Shown: one piece after another, positions 42,994-51,605 of the stretch
Numbering within the stretch: the stretch's first letter is position 1
Layout: each line of letters begins with the position of its first letter
Source: Arthrobacter sp. efr-133-TYG-118
GTDB taxonomy: Bacteria > Actinomycetota > Actinomycetes > Actinomycetales > Micrococcaceae
Assembly (NCBI RefSeq): GCF_030209755.1
Contig: NZ_JARVRH010000004.1
Location: forward strand, 372,001 to 436,000
Reading direction: 5' to 3'
Length of the DNA stretch: 64,000 bases
Program-made: the position numbers and the translations under genes
The notes under the pieces: model-generated
The model's database searches: none
Seen by the model: only the letters and a program-made list of their open reading frames with translations
What the model was told of the DNA's origin: nothing

Positions 42994-43476
42994 TCACACT
43001 GCCTTTGTGTAATCGGGCTCGTAGGAGCAAATGGCGTCCACCTTGGCGGCGGAAGATGATGTTTCGTCGAAGTGGTGGCCCAGCCATTCGTCCACCAGTT
43101 TCTTGGCCAGTTCCAAGCCAATCACCCGCTGTCCCATGGTCAGGACCTGGGCGTTGTTGCTCAGGACCGAGCGCTCAACGGAGTAGCTGTCGTGCGCGGT
43201 GACGGCACGGATTCCGGGAACTTTATTGGCCGCGATGGCCACGCCAAGGCCCGTGCCGCAGATCAAGAGGGCACGGTCTGCTTCGCCCTCGGCAACTTTG
43301 CGCGCCGCGTCCACGGCAACGTGCGGGTAGGCGGTGGAGTCGTTGACGCCGACGCCAACATCCTGAACGGACGCCACCCGGGGATCGGCCTCGAGCAGCG
43401 CCATGAGCGCCTGCTTGTATTCCACGCCGGCTTCGTCATTGCCGACGACAATCCGCCAGCCCTCTGAGGTGGTCAT
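42994..43476 (-). CDS. RpiB/LacAB-family sugar phosphate isomerase
   Basis: A 160-residue isomerase of the ribose-5-phosphate isomerase B family. Key segments are the N-terminal [15 protein letters not shown] (phosphate and catalytic Asp region), [42 protein letters not shown] with active-site Cys73, and [27 protein letters not shown]. EryI-type RpiB homologues convert D-erythrulose 4-phosphate into D-erythrose 4-phosphate, and that would be the exit to central metabolism here. It overlaps the kinase gene by 4 nt (ATGA). Confidence 0.87.
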   Translation of the reverse strand: MTTSEGWRIVVGNDEAGVEYKQALMALLEADPRVASVQDVGVGVNDSTAYPHVAVDAARKVAEGEADRALLICGTGLGVAIAANKVPGIRAVTAHDSYSVERSVLSNNAQVLTMGQRVIGLELAKKLVDEWLGHHFDETSSSAAKVDAICSYEPDYTKAV

Positions 43477-45227
43477 GCTTGAACTCCGTTTCCTGCCGGG
43501 AGCGCCGGCTGTGAACCGCCCAGCTGCGCATCGATATGTTGTGAGATCCTTGCCGTGATCAGCCCGAAGGAGACCGCGCCAGGATCAGGGTGGCCCAGGC
43601 TCTTCTCGGCGAGCGGACGCGCCCGGCCCTTGAGCGGACGCAAACGAGCCGTCTCAGCTGCCGCGGACTCGGCCGCCGCAGCAGCAGCCGCAAGGGCCCG
43701 GTCAACCGGGGCTCCGGCGTCGAACTCTGTGAGGAACGCGTCCCGGTACGGCAGCAGCGCGTCCACCATGGTCTTGTCGCCAGGTTCGGCTTTGCCGAGC
43801 TCCGTGATCGCGTCCACAAAGCCCGTGACGGCGGCCGCCGCGTCTTCGCCCGAGTAACCCGCCTTGTTGCCGAGCGCCTGCCCGGCCGCAATGATCGCTG
43901 AGCCCCACAGGGCGCCCGAGGTACCGCCGGCGCGTTCGCTCCAGGCCTCCCCCGCTGCCGTCAGGATCCGCCCGACCGAGGCCCCGATTGCCGTCTCGGC
44001 TGCGGTGAAAGCCGCCTCCACGCCGCGTCGCATGCCGATGCCGTGGTCGCCGTCGCCGGCAATCGCGTCCAGCTTGCCGAGTTCTCCTTCATGCTCGACG
44101 ACGACGTCCCGCACCTGGGCGAGCACGGCCACGGCCTGCCGCCCGAGTTCGGCAGCAGCTTCGGTGGGCTGCTCGACGTCGGACTCGTCCACCGCGGTGA
44201 CGCTCGCTTGGTTGCGGGGCGGGCGGGGCGCGAGGTTGCCCTTGCGGAAGGCGGGGGTGTCCGCGGGTGCAGCCCAATACTGCTCGAGCTCCTCGTCCAG
44301 CCACAGCAGCGTCAGCGAAAGACCGGACATGTCCAGGCTTGTCACGAGCTCGCCGCACCCGGGTTCCACCACCGTGAGTCCTGCTTTGCCGAGGAGCTTG
44401 TCGATCTTGCCGAAGAGCAGAAAGAGTTCGTCGTACTTGACCGTGCCGAGGCCGTTGACGATGGCCACCACGCGGTTTCCGGCGTCGTCGGGCTTGTCGT
44501 TGAGGAGCTTGGAGACGAGAAGTTCGGCGAGCTCGGACGCCGTGGGCATTTTGTGCTCGGAAATGCCCGGCTCGCCGTGGATGCCCAGGCCGAGGGACAT
44601 CTGGCCGGCCGGAACGTGGAACAGCGGGTCCGAGGCGCCCGGAAGGGTGCAACCGTCGAAGGCCACGCCCAGCGAGCGTGTGCGGTAGTTCGTTTTGATC
44701 GCCAAGCGCTCGACGGCGTCGAGGTCCAGTCCCGCTTCGGCCGCGGCGCCGGCGATCTTGAAGACCGTGAGGTCGCCCGCGATTCCCCGCCGCTTTTCGA
44801 TCTGGTCCAACGGAGCGCTGGCGATGTCGTCGGTAACAGTCACGGTGCGGGTCTCGATGCCTTCGGCGTTGAGCCGCAACTGGGCTTGGCCGAAGTGCAG
44901 CACGTCTCCTGCGTAGTTGCCGTAGCTGAGCAGGACTCCGCCCCCGGCGTTGGCTGCTTTGGCGACCCGATATACCTGGCCCGCCGCCGGGGAAGCAAAC
45001 ATGTTGCCGCACGCCGAGGCGGTTGCCAGGCCTGGTCCGACCAGTCCTGCGAAAGCGGGGTAGTGCCCGGAGCCGCCGCCCACCACCAAGGCGACCTGCC
45101 CGGTTGGGACTTCGGTGGACCGGACCACTCCGCCGTCCACCCGGGCAACATAGCCGCGGTTGGCGGCGACGAATCCGTCCAGCGCATCGTCCGCAAAGTC
45201 TGCGGGATTGTCGAAGATCCTTGTCAT
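43473..45227 (-). CDS. DhaK-DhaL fused ketose kinase (dihydroxyacetone/erythrulose kinase type)
   Basis: A 584-residue ATP-dependent kinase with both domains in one chain. The DhaK part (1-330) has [20 protein letters not shown] and GNMFASP. The covalent substrate His is about residue 217, in [11 protein letters not shown]. The DhaL part (about 370-570) binds ATP-Mg through the Asp cluster in [12 protein letters not shown] (about 394) and [12 protein letters not shown] Pro/Arg linker joins them. Single-chain enzymes of this kind phosphorylate dihydroxyacetone, glyceraldehyde or erythrulose. The neighbours (three isomerases) favour an erythrulose. The gene starts 4 nt after the stop of the upstream sugar isomerase. 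Confidence 0.9.
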   Translation of the reverse strand: MTRIFDNPADFADDALDGFVAANRGYVARVDGGVVRSTEVPTGQVALVVGGGSGHYPAFAGLVGPGLATASACGNMFASPAAGQVYRVAKAANAGGGVLLSYGNYAGDVLHFGQAQLRLNAEGIETRTVTVTDDIASAPLDQIEKRRGIAGDLTVFKIAGAAAEAGLDLDAVERLAIKTNYRTRSLGVAFDGCTLPGASDPLFHVPAGQMSLGLGIHGEPGISEHKMPTASELAELLVSKLLNDKPDDAGNRVVAIVNGLGTVKYDELFLLFGKIDKLLGKAGLTVVEPGCGELVTSLDMSGLSLTLLWLDEELEQYWAAPADTPAFRKGNLAPRPPRNQASVTAVDESDVEQPTEAAAELGRQAVAVLAQVRDVVVEHEGELGKLDAIAGDGDHGIGMRRGVEAAFTAAETAIGASVGRILTAAGEAWSERAGGTSGALWGSAIIAAGQALGNKAGYSGEDAAAAVTGFVDAITELGKAEPGDKTMVDALLPYRDAFLTEFDAGAPVDRALAAAAAAAESAAAETARLRPLKGRARPLAEKSLGHPDPGAVSFGLITARISQHIDAQLGGSQPALPAGNGVQA

Positions 45228-45231
45228 GGTT

Positions 45232-46269
45232 CTAGACGCCAGCCAGTTGGGAGGCTACTGGTTGGGTGGACCCGGACTCGGTCCGACCGGAAGGCTGCTG
45301 CCGGCCCTGGGCGACCTGGCTCTGGCCGAGGACGTAGTTCTCGGTCTTCGGAAGGACCTGGCGCCGGAGGTATTCCTGGTTGCTCGCCGTGACGCTGAGC
45401 CCGTCGCCGCCATAGTGCTCGGTGCACAGGATGCCCTGGAAGCCCACCGAGAGCGCGAGCTTGAAGGCTTCGCGGTAGTTGATAAGGCCGCTCTCCATGG
45501 GCGCAGGCATGGTGATGTAGCTGTCGCGGGCCACGTCTTCGTCGCGGATGTAGTTCTTCATGTGCCAGTAGTTGGAGTACGGCAAGGTCTTGGCCACCAT
45601 CTCGCGCCAGTCCTCGATGGGACGGTGGAGGCGGATCAGGTTGCCGAGGTCCGGGTTGAGGCCTACGTTGGCGAGCCCGATGTCCTGGACCAGCTGGACC
45701 GAGGAATCGGCAGTGCCGAGGTAGGTGTCCTCGTACATTTCGAGGGATAGGAGGATGCCGGCTTCCGCGGCGTGCTCACCGAGTTCCCGCAAGCGTGTGA
45801 CCGCGTTGCCCCAGGCGTCCTTGTCCCCGACCGGATCCTTGTAGCCCTCCACCGTCCAGAACCACAGCTGCTTTTGCTGCTCGGCGGTGATGGCCTGGTG
45901 GAGTCCGAAGGAAACAACCTCGCAGCCTAGTTCGGCTGCGGCGTCGATGGTTCGGTGGCTGTACGCCAGGTTCTCGGCCCAGTCGCGGGCGTGGATGACG
46001 CTGCGGCGGATGGCCGAGATGACCGGGATGCCAATGCCAACGTGCTCTGCGGTCTGTTTGAACTCGGCGAGGCGTTCCTTACTGAGGTCCCCCGGGCGGA
46101 CCCAGCTGTCCGTGAGGTCTGCGTTGGCGAAACCTGCGTCCTTGACTTCCTGCAGAACCTCGGCCCAAGAGGATGCGTCGGCGTCGTTGATGTGCTGTCC
46201 CGTGGCGTCAGTGCCGGGGAACTGGAGCAGGGCCGCGGTGATGGGCCAGGTTTCGGCGGTGTAAGCCAT
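45232..46269 (-). CDS. Xylose isomerase-like TIM barrel (EryC-like sugar phosphate epimerase/isomerase)
   Basis: A 345-residue AP-endonuclease/xylose-isomerase-type barrel. Metal-ligand Glu and His candidates stand in ILLSLEMYEDTYLG, VGLNPDLGNLIRLHRP, YWHMKNYIRDED and GILCTEHYGG. A Gln/Ser-rich tail of about 30 residues ends the protein. Relatives such as EryC act on tetrulose or tetrose phosphates; others are inositol or hydroxypyruvate isomerases. It is the first gene of the leftward operon. ATG 46269 has GAAGGAG 8 nt upstream. A TCCTATAGGA palindrome lies 29 bp before the start. Confidence 0.82.
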   Translation of the reverse strand: MAYTAETWPITAALLQFPGTDATGQHINDADASSWAEVLQEVKDAGFANADLTDSWVRPGDLSKERLAEFKQTAEHVGIGIPVISAIRRSVIHARDWAENLAYSHRTIDAAAELGCEVVSFGLHQAITAEQQKQLWFWTVEGYKDPVGDKDAWGNAVTRLRELGEHAAEAGILLSLEMYEDTYLGTADSSVQLVQDIGLANVGLNPDLGNLIRLHRPIEDWREMVAKTLPYSNYWHMKNYIRDEDVARDSYITMPAPMESGLINYREAFKLALSVGFQGILCTEHYGGDGLSVTASNQEYLRRQVLPKTENYVLGQSQVAQGRQQPSGRTESGSTQPVASQLAGV

Positions 46270-46297
46270 AGTTTTCACTCCTTCGTGGAATCCTGTT

Positions 46298-46307
46298 TCC
46301 TATAGGA
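46298..46307. promoter_or_regulatory. Operator palindrome TCCTATAGGA of the catabolic operon
   Basis: A perfect 10-bp palindrome 28 bp upstream of the first operon gene. The identical sequence is present at 49025-49034 in front of the GntR gene, so it is the likely site of that regulator. Confidence 0.75.
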
Positions 46308-46403
46308 TTTACTATCTAAGCAAGACTGTCAACATATTTATTTGGACTTCCGCGGGCTGGCCCCGACCTTCCCGCCCCCGCGCCGCGCGTCATCGAAGAT
46401 CCT

Positions 46404-46418
46404 ATATGTCTTACATAT
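46404..46418. promoter_or_regulatory. Second dyad (ATATGT-CTT-ACATAT) upstream of the catabolic operon
   Basis: A perfect 6-bp inverted repeat with a 3-bp spacer, 43 bp after the end of the MFS gene at 46461. It is preceded by TCCTATAT, which resembles half of the operon operator. It may be an additional regulator site or a weak terminator of the MFS transcript. Confidence 0.45.
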
Positions 46419-46460
46419 GTTTGTGAAGAGGGTCAGCGCTCCAGCGCACGTTTGAGTGGC

Positions 46461-48170
46461 CTAGGAAAGCGACTTGCCGCCGCGCAGGGCCGAGGCAAAG
46501 GCGGCCACCAGGCACGCGGCAATGGCAAAGGCGAACGCCACGGCCAGTCCTTCGGCGAACGGGCCGGAAATCAGGCTCGGGAAGAAGGAGCGGCCGGTCA
46601 GGAAGGCCGCGTCCTTGGCCGGGAGGGCGCTCAGCACTTTCGGTCCGAGGAGTGTCTGCACGGGGTTGTAGCCCAGCAAGGAGGAGAACAGCACAGACAC
46701 CGGCGGCAATTGGGCGACCTTTGCGGCGTCGGCGGCAGCCACCCCGTGTGCCGTCAGCCCTGAGGTCAGAGTCTGCGGCAGCGTCCTCGCCAGCCCGGTG
46801 ATCATGAGCCAAAAGAAAATACCGATGGAGAGCACCATGGCCGAGTTTTGGAACGTTGTGCTCATGCCTGCGCCCACGCCGCGGCGGTTGGGCGGCAGCG
46901 CGTTCATGATGCCGGCCCGGTTGGGCGCGGCGAACAATCCCATGCCCAGGCCGTTGACCAACAATGCCAGCGAGAAGGGCAAGTAGGTGAAGTTCACAGG
47001 CAGCACCAGCAACCACAGGAAGCTGGCCGCTGCCACCACCATGCCCAAAGTGGCCAGCAACCTGGCCCCGTGTCGGTCGGATAGCCAGCCGGAGACCGGG
47101 CCAGCGATCAGGAACCCCGCGGTAAGGGGCAGCATGTAGATCCCGGCCCAGAGCGGCGTGGTTTCAAAGCTGTAACCGTGCTGGGGCAGCCAGATCCCTT
47201 GCAACCATATGATCAGGATGAACATCAGGCCGCCCCGGCCGATCCCGGACATCAGGGAGGCCAGGTTTCCGGCGGTGAAGGCACGGATACGGAACAGTGC
47301 CAGATGGAACATCGGCTCTTCAATCCTCATCTCCACCCAGCAGAACACTGCCAGCACCGCGGCGCCTCCTATCAGCTCTGCGAGCACCCATGGGTTGGTC
47401 CAGCCCATGGTGTTCCCGCCGTACGGCTGGATGCCGTAAGTGATGCCTACCAGCACGGCGACCAGACCCACCGCGAACGTTGCGTTGCCCCACCAGTCCA
47501 GTTTCGCGGGCTGCCTGATCCCCGTGTCATGCAGGCTCAGGTAGGCCCAGACGGTGCCCGCCAGCCCCACCGGCACGGAGACAAGGAACACCAACCTCCA
47601 GTCCAGCGGACCCAGCAGCCCGCCGATGATCAGGCCCAGGAAAGACCCTGCGATGCCGGCCACCTGGTTCAGGCCCAATGCCAGACCGCGCTGGTCGATC
47701 TCGAAGACGTCGGTGATGATGGCCGTGGAATTGGCCATCAACATGGCGCCGCCGACGCCCTGCAGGACCCGCATGATGATCAGCCAGAGAACGCCCGCGG
47801 TGCCGGAAAGCCAGGTGAGGGACAACAGTATGGAGAACACGGTGAAGATGCCGAAGCCGGCGTTGTACATTTTCACCCTGCCGTGCATATCGCCGAGCCG
47901 GCCAAAGGTCACCACCAACACCGCCGTGACCACCATGTAGCCCATGACCAGCCACAACAGCATGCTCGTGTTGCCCGGGGCCAACGGTTCGACCTGGATG
48001 CCACGGAATATGTCAGGCAGGGCGATCAGCATGATGGAGGAATTGATGGTCGCCATCAGCACGCCCAGCGTGGCGTTGATCAGGACTATCCACTTGTAGT
48101 GCGGGCTGGCAATCGCGCGCTCCATGCGGGCCTGGCGTTTGCCCCTGGCGATTTGGGTCTTTGTTGCCAT
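46461..48170 (-). CDS. MFS transporter, DHA2 family
   Basis: A 569-residue carrier with about 14 predicted helices. It has LINATLGVLMATINSSIMLIALPDIF in TM1, FGRLGDMHGRVKMY (motif A), and IIMRVLQGVGGAMLMANSTAII (motif C-like). Helix 13-14 are separated by a roughly 60-residue extracellular loop. DHA2 carriers export drugs or metabolites; some carry sugars or siderophores. It lies between the GntR gene and the catabolic operon on the same strand, so export of a pathway intermediate or toxic analogue is possible. ATG 48170 follows GAAGGGG by 8 nt. Confidence 0.87.
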   Translation of the reverse strand: MATKTQIARGKRQARMERAIASPHYKWIVLINATLGVLMATINSSIMLIALPDIFRGIQVEPLAPGNTSMLLWLVMGYMVVTAVLVVTFGRLGDMHGRVKMYNAGFGIFTVFSILLSLTWLSGTAGVLWLIIMRVLQGVGGAMLMANSTAIITDVFEIDQRGLALGLNQVAGIAGSFLGLIIGGLLGPLDWRLVFLVSVPVGLAGTVWAYLSLHDTGIRQPAKLDWWGNATFAVGLVAVLVGITYGIQPYGGNTMGWTNPWVLAELIGGAAVLAVFCWVEMRIEEPMFHLALFRIRAFTAGNLASLMSGIGRGGLMFILIIWLQGIWLPQHGYSFETTPLWAGIYMLPLTAGFLIAGPVSGWLSDRHGARLLATLGMVVAAASFLWLLVLPVNFTYLPFSLALLVNGLGMGLFAAPNRAGIMNALPPNRRGVGAGMSTTFQNSAMVLSIGIFFWLMITGLARTLPQTLTSGLTAHGVAAADAAKVAQLPPVSVLFSSLLGYNPVQTLLGPKVLSALPAKDAAFLTGRSFFPSLISGPFAEGLAVAFAFAIAACLVAAFASALRGGKSLS

Positions 48171-48318
48171 CACAACCACCCCTTCCGGCCCGGGGCCGCT
48201 TCGGGATTGTTACTTCACTAAAAACCCTAAACCCGGGGGTGGCACGGGGAACCTCCCGGTGGCGACAACTTTGCCCGTGGTTCTGTTCCTCCCGGGCCGC
48301 CGGGTGCCAGACGGCAGC

Positions 48319-49017
48319 TTAGTCAGCGGGCGCGTCGGCAATAGCCCGGGCCCGGACCTTGTGCACATGGTCTGCCATGGCTGCTGCGGCCTGTTCCGGG
48401 TCGCCGCTCGCTAGCGCCTCGAGCACGGCTTGGTGTTCCGCAATGGCCTGTTCTGCATCCGTGATACCTACTCCCCCGAACAGCCGGAACCGCTGGACCT
48501 GGCCCCCCAGCGCGGTGTAGGCGGCAAGCATGAATTGGTTGCCGGACTGCTCGGCGATCAGCTTATGGAAGCGCTCATCAGCCTCGAGATAGTCCCGGAA
48601 TTCCATGAAAGAAGGGCCCCGGGGAGCCGTCTCCAGGTCCTTCACGGCCCCTCGCAAGTCCGCCAAACCCTCTGGGGTGATCCGACTGCACGCCAGCCGG
48701 GCATTCACTGGCTCAATCGCGAGCCGGGCCTCCATGAGCTCCGCAAAATCTTCGCGCGTGAAGACCGGGGCCACCCTGTAACCCTTAAGGGCAACTCGGC
48801 GGACCATGCCTGTGTGCTCCAGCCTCGCCAGCGCCTCACGCACAGGAGTCGGGGAAACGTCCAATTCCCGTGCCGTGCCGTCGATGCTGACCGCGGCTCC
48901 CGGTTCGAGCCGGCCGTCCATGAGCCAGGCGAGAAGTTCCTCGTAGACGTGGTCGGCGAGAACCTGGCGGCTGACGGGTCGGCCGGGGGCGCGGTCCCGT
49001 GAGGAAGCGAGTTTCAT
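48319..49017 (-). CDS. GntR family regulator, FadR/FCD subfamily
   Basis: A 232-residue regulator. The N-terminal winged helix (about 22-75) has LADHVYEELLAWLMDGRLEPGAAVS and ARELDVSPTPVREALARLEHTGMVRR. The C-terminal FCD domain (about 85-215) binds small acids or sugar phosphates through a metal site with Asp/His in FRDYLEADERFHKLIA and MADHVHK. The ATG at 49017 is chosen; its ribosome site AGGA is part of the TCCTATAGGA palindrome at 49025-49034. Bound regulator would therefore cover its own ribosome site and promoter. It probably controls the tetrulose-type operon. Confidence 0.9.
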   Translation of the reverse strand: MKLASSRDRAPGRPVSRQVLADHVYEELLAWLMDGRLEPGAAVSIDGTARELDVSPTPVREALARLEHTGMVRRVALKGYRVAPVFTREDFAELMEARLAIEPVNARLACSRITPEGLADLRGAVKDLETAPRGPSFMEFRDYLEADERFHKLIAEQSGNQFMLAAYTALGGQVQRFRLFGGVGITDAEQAIAEHQAVLEALASGDPEQAAAAMADHVHKVRARAIADAPAD

Positions 49018-49024
49018 AGACAAA

Positions 49025-49034
49025 TCCTATAGGA
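49025..49034. promoter_or_regulatory. Autoregulatory operator palindrome TCCTATAGGA of the GntR gene
   Basis: It is identical to the palindrome at 46298-46307. It lies 7 bp upstream of the GntR ATG and contains the ribosome site. The flanks (AAATCCTATAGGAATGG) extend the AT-rich half-sites. Confidence 0.75.
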
Positions 49035-49106
49035 ATGGTCCTTGTGTGGCGGCTTCGGACGCTCTGGTCCGGCCCGGAAGCCTCTCCCGCACGATCGGCG
49101 CGTCGC

Positions 49107-49195
49107 ATTCTGCTGGATCATTCCCCGAGCATGAGGAGAATTCCCCGTGATTCCGGGGTCTCCGGAACGTGCCACCTCGAATGATCCAGCAGAAT
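49107..49195. repeat. 89-bp palindromic element with 17-bp perfect terminal inverted repeats
   Basis: ATTCTGCTGGATCATTC (49107-49123) and its exact complement (49179-49195) flank 55 bp that contain a second dyad (CCCCG...CGGGG around 49143-49157). It is noncoding and lies between the Old Yellow Enzyme gene terminator and the GntR promoter. The form suggests a REP- or MITE-like interspersed element or a structured RNA. Confidence 0.65.
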
Positions 49196-49250
49196 CCGTC
49201 GCCGTGGCACGGAAATCGGGAAGACGAGAGCCGCAAGAGCCTTAAACCGC

Positions 49251-49281
49251 GACGGCGGCACCTTTCGCAGGTGCCGCCGTC
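49251..49281 (-). terminator. Hairpin terminator after the OYE gene
   Basis: GACGGCGGCACCT, loop TTCGC, and AGGTGCCGCCGTC form a perfect 13-bp stem, 15 nt past the stop codon of the gene at 49297. On the minus strand it is followed by a short T-rich stretch. Confidence 0.82.
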
Positions 49282-49296
49282 GGGGTTTCGGGGGTT

Positions 49297-50367
49297 CTAG
49301 TTGGCGTAGAACGGGTAGTCGGTGTACCCCTTGGCGCCTTCACCATAGAACGTGGACGGATCCGGCTCGTTGAGCGGAAGCCCGTCACGCCACCTGCGCG
49401 CGAGGTCCGGGTTGGCGATGGCGGGGCGGCCGACTACGACGGCGTCGGCGTGACCGTCGGCCACAAGTGCCACGGCTTCATCCAGTGTGGTCACTTCACC
49501 GAAGCCGGTGTTCACCAGGAACGTGCCGTTGAAACGCTCGCGCAGGTCCTGGACAAGCTCGCCCTTGGGCTCATGGTGGAGGATGCTGAGGTAGGCGAGG
49601 TTGAGCGAGGCGATGGTGTCCACCAGGACTTCATAGGTGGCGCGGACATCGGCGGGGTCGGTCTCGGCGATCCCCTGGACCGAGTGCTCCGGGGAAATCC
49701 GGATGCCGACCCTGTTGGCGCCCAAGGCTTCAACCACCGCGTTGACGGTCTCGATCACGAAGCGTGCACGGTTTTCCGGGGAGCCGCCGTAGCTGTCCGT
49801 GCGGATGTTGGTGTTGGGTGCCAGGAATTCGTGCAGCAGGTAGCCATTCGCAGAGTGCAGCTCAACGCCGTCGAATCCGGCCTCGACGGCGTTCCGGGAT
49901 GCCGTGACGATTTCCTGGATTACCGAGGGAAGCTCATCGGTGCTCAGTTCGCGCGGCACCGGGTACGGCTTCTTGCCGTTAGGCGTGCGGACTTCGCCGT
50001 CGATGGCCACGGCACTGGGTGCCACGATCTCGTGACCACCGGTGATGTCCGCGTGGGAAACGCGGCCACCGTGCATGACCTGGGCGAAAATCCGGCCGCC
50101 CTCGGCATGGACAGCGTCGGTCACCTTCTTCCAGCCCGCGAGCTGTTCCTCCGTGACGAGGCCGGGCTGCCCCGGGTAGGACTGGCCTGCCGGCGTGGGG
50201 TAGGTGCCCTCGCTGACGATCAGCCCGAGGGAAGCACGCTGCCGGTAGTGTTCCGCAACCAGCGGGCCGGGAACACCCTCGATGCCCGAACGGAGGCGGG
50301 TCAGCGGCGCCATGACCAAGCGGTTGGGAAGTTCAATCTCGCCGAGAGTCAAAGGGGAAAACAACAT
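49297..50367 (-). CDS. Old Yellow Enzyme family NAD(P)H alkene reductase (NemA-like)
   Basis: A 356-residue FMN-binding TIM-barrel. It has LFSPLTLGEIELPNRLVMAPLTRLR at the N-terminus, QVMHGGRVSHADITGG, FDGVELHSANGYLLHEFLAP with the substrate-binding His-Ser-Ala-Asn, TDSYGGSPENRARF, and phosphate binding by FGEVTTLDEA and VVVGRPAIANPDLARR. The enzyme reduces activated C=C bonds of enones, maleimides and nitro compounds. It is the only gene between two hairpins. Downstream regulation is unknown. Confidence 0.92.
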   Translation of the reverse strand: MLFSPLTLGEIELPNRLVMAPLTRLRSGIEGVPGPLVAEHYRQRASLGLIVSEGTYPTPAGQSYPGQPGLVTEEQLAGWKKVTDAVHAEGGRIFAQVMHGGRVSHADITGGHEIVAPSAVAIDGEVRTPNGKKPYPVPRELSTDELPSVIQEIVTASRNAVEAGFDGVELHSANGYLLHEFLAPNTNIRTDSYGGSPENRARFVIETVNAVVEALGANRVGIRISPEHSVQGIAETDPADVRATYEVLVDTIASLNLAYLSILHHEPKGELVQDLRERFNGTFLVNTGFGEVTTLDEAVALVADGHADAVVVGRPAIANPDLARRWRDGLPLNEPDPSTFYGEGAKGYTDYPFYAN

Positions 50368-50455
50368 GGGCAGTGCCTTTCAAACGGGAACAGGTCCACT
50401 GGCGGCAACTGCCGCGCGCCTGCAACTATTCCTGTTGAGACGGGGATCACACGAC

Positions 50456-50500
50456 GACGGCGGCGCCCCACCTTCCGCAGAAAGGCCGGGTGCCGCCGTC
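50456..50500 (-). terminator. Hairpin terminator after the BDH-type dehydrogenase gene
   Basis: GACGGCGGCGCCC and GGGTGCCGCCGTC pair with an inner CCTT/AAGG step around loop CCGCAGA. It is located 37 nt past the stop codon at 50537. Sequence is similar to the hairpins at 29505 and 49251. Confidence 0.75.
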
Positions 50501-50536
50501 GAACGCTGCGTGTTTTGCCGCAGAAGGAAGCGGAAA

Positions 50537-51592
50537 CTAGGGGTGCACGATGATCTTCACAGCGGTGTCGTTGTGGTTGATCAGGGTATCGAAGCCCTTG
50601 TCCACCAGGTCTTCCAGCGCGATGCGACCCGTGATGAACGGTTTGAGGTCCACTTTGCCCTCCTGCACAAGTTGGATCGCAGCGGCATGATCTCCGCGAT
50701 ACGCAATGGTTCCCCTGAGGTCGATCTCCTTGAGCACGATCTTCTGCATATCCACAGTGGCCGGACTGCCCCAGATGGACACGTTGACCACCACCCCGGC
50801 AGGCCTCACGACATCCAGCATCGTGTCCAGGACGGCGTTCACGCCCGCACATTCGAAGGCAGCGTCCGCACCGGCCCCGTCAGTCAATTCCAGTACCCGC
50901 GCTTTGACGTCCTCTTCGCTCGGATCAACAAGATAGTCCGCAACGCCCGAGGACAGCGCTTTGTCCTTCCGGGCTGCGGAGAGCTCCGTGACGATCGTGG
51001 TGACGCCGAGTCCCTTCAGCACCGCCGCGGTCAGAAGCCCGATGGGTCCGGCACCCCCGACGACGGCGACCGCACGCGCCGTCAGGTCCGCCCGCGAGAC
51101 GGCGTGATAGGCCACCGACAAAGGTTCAATGAGTGCGGCTTCGTCCAGCGGGATGTCGCCCACTGGGTGGACCCAGCGTGCGTCCACGACGATCTTCTCG
51201 CTGAGACCACCGCCGCCTCCTGCGAGGCCGATGAATCCCATACGGGTGCACAGGTTGTAGTTCCCGGCTTTGCACGGGCCACACTCATCGCACACGAAGT
51301 AGGGCTCCACCACCACACCGTCCCCCACCGCGAAGCCGACAACACCGTCGCCCAACTCCTCGACCGTGCCGGAGAACTCGTGCCCCATCGTCACGGGCAA
51401 GTCCTCGCCTGCCAGCGGGTGCGGGTGGCCGGCATGCGGAATGAAGATGGGACCTTCCAGGAATTCGTGCAGGTCTGTTCCGCAGATCCCGCACCAGGCA
51501 ATGCCAATCTTTACGGCGCCGGGCCCGAGCGTGGTTTCGGGAATGTCCTCCACCCGCAGGTCGTTTCGGCCGTGGAATCGTGCAGCTTTCAT
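50537..51592 (-). CDS. 2,3-butanediol dehydrogenase-like zinc alcohol dehydrogenase
   Basis: A 351-residue medium-chain zinc dehydrogenase. Catalytic zinc ligands are Cys in WCGICGTDLHEF and His-Glu in MGHEFSGTV; structural zinc Cys are in CDECGPCKAGNYNLC. The Rossmann motif is VGGAGPIGLLTAAVL. Similarity is highest to the BdhA/sorbitol dehydrogenase group, so acetoin or another vicinal diol/ketone is likely. The ATG at 51592 is chosen; an upstream frame to 51862 lies inside the monooxygenase gene. It follows that gene by 13 nt and shares its transcript. Confidence 0.88.
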   Translation of the reverse strand: MKAARFHGRNDLRVEDIPETTLGPGAVKIGIAWCGICGTDLHEFLEGPIFIPHAGHPHPLAGEDLPVTMGHEFSGTVEELGDGVVGFAVGDGVVVEPYFVCDECGPCKAGNYNLCTRMGFIGLAGGGGGLSEKIVVDARWVHPVGDIPLDEAALIEPLSVAYHAVSRADLTARAVAVVGGAGPIGLLTAAVLKGLGVTTIVTELSAARKDKALSSGVADYLVDPSEEDVKARVLELTDGAGADAAFECAGVNAVLDTMLDVVRPAGVVVNVSIWGSPATVDMQKIVLKEIDLRGTIAYRGDHAAAIQLVQEGKVDLKPFITGRIALEDLVDKGFDTLINHNDTAVKIIVHP

Positions 51593-51605
51593 GGAATTCC
51601 GCCTT

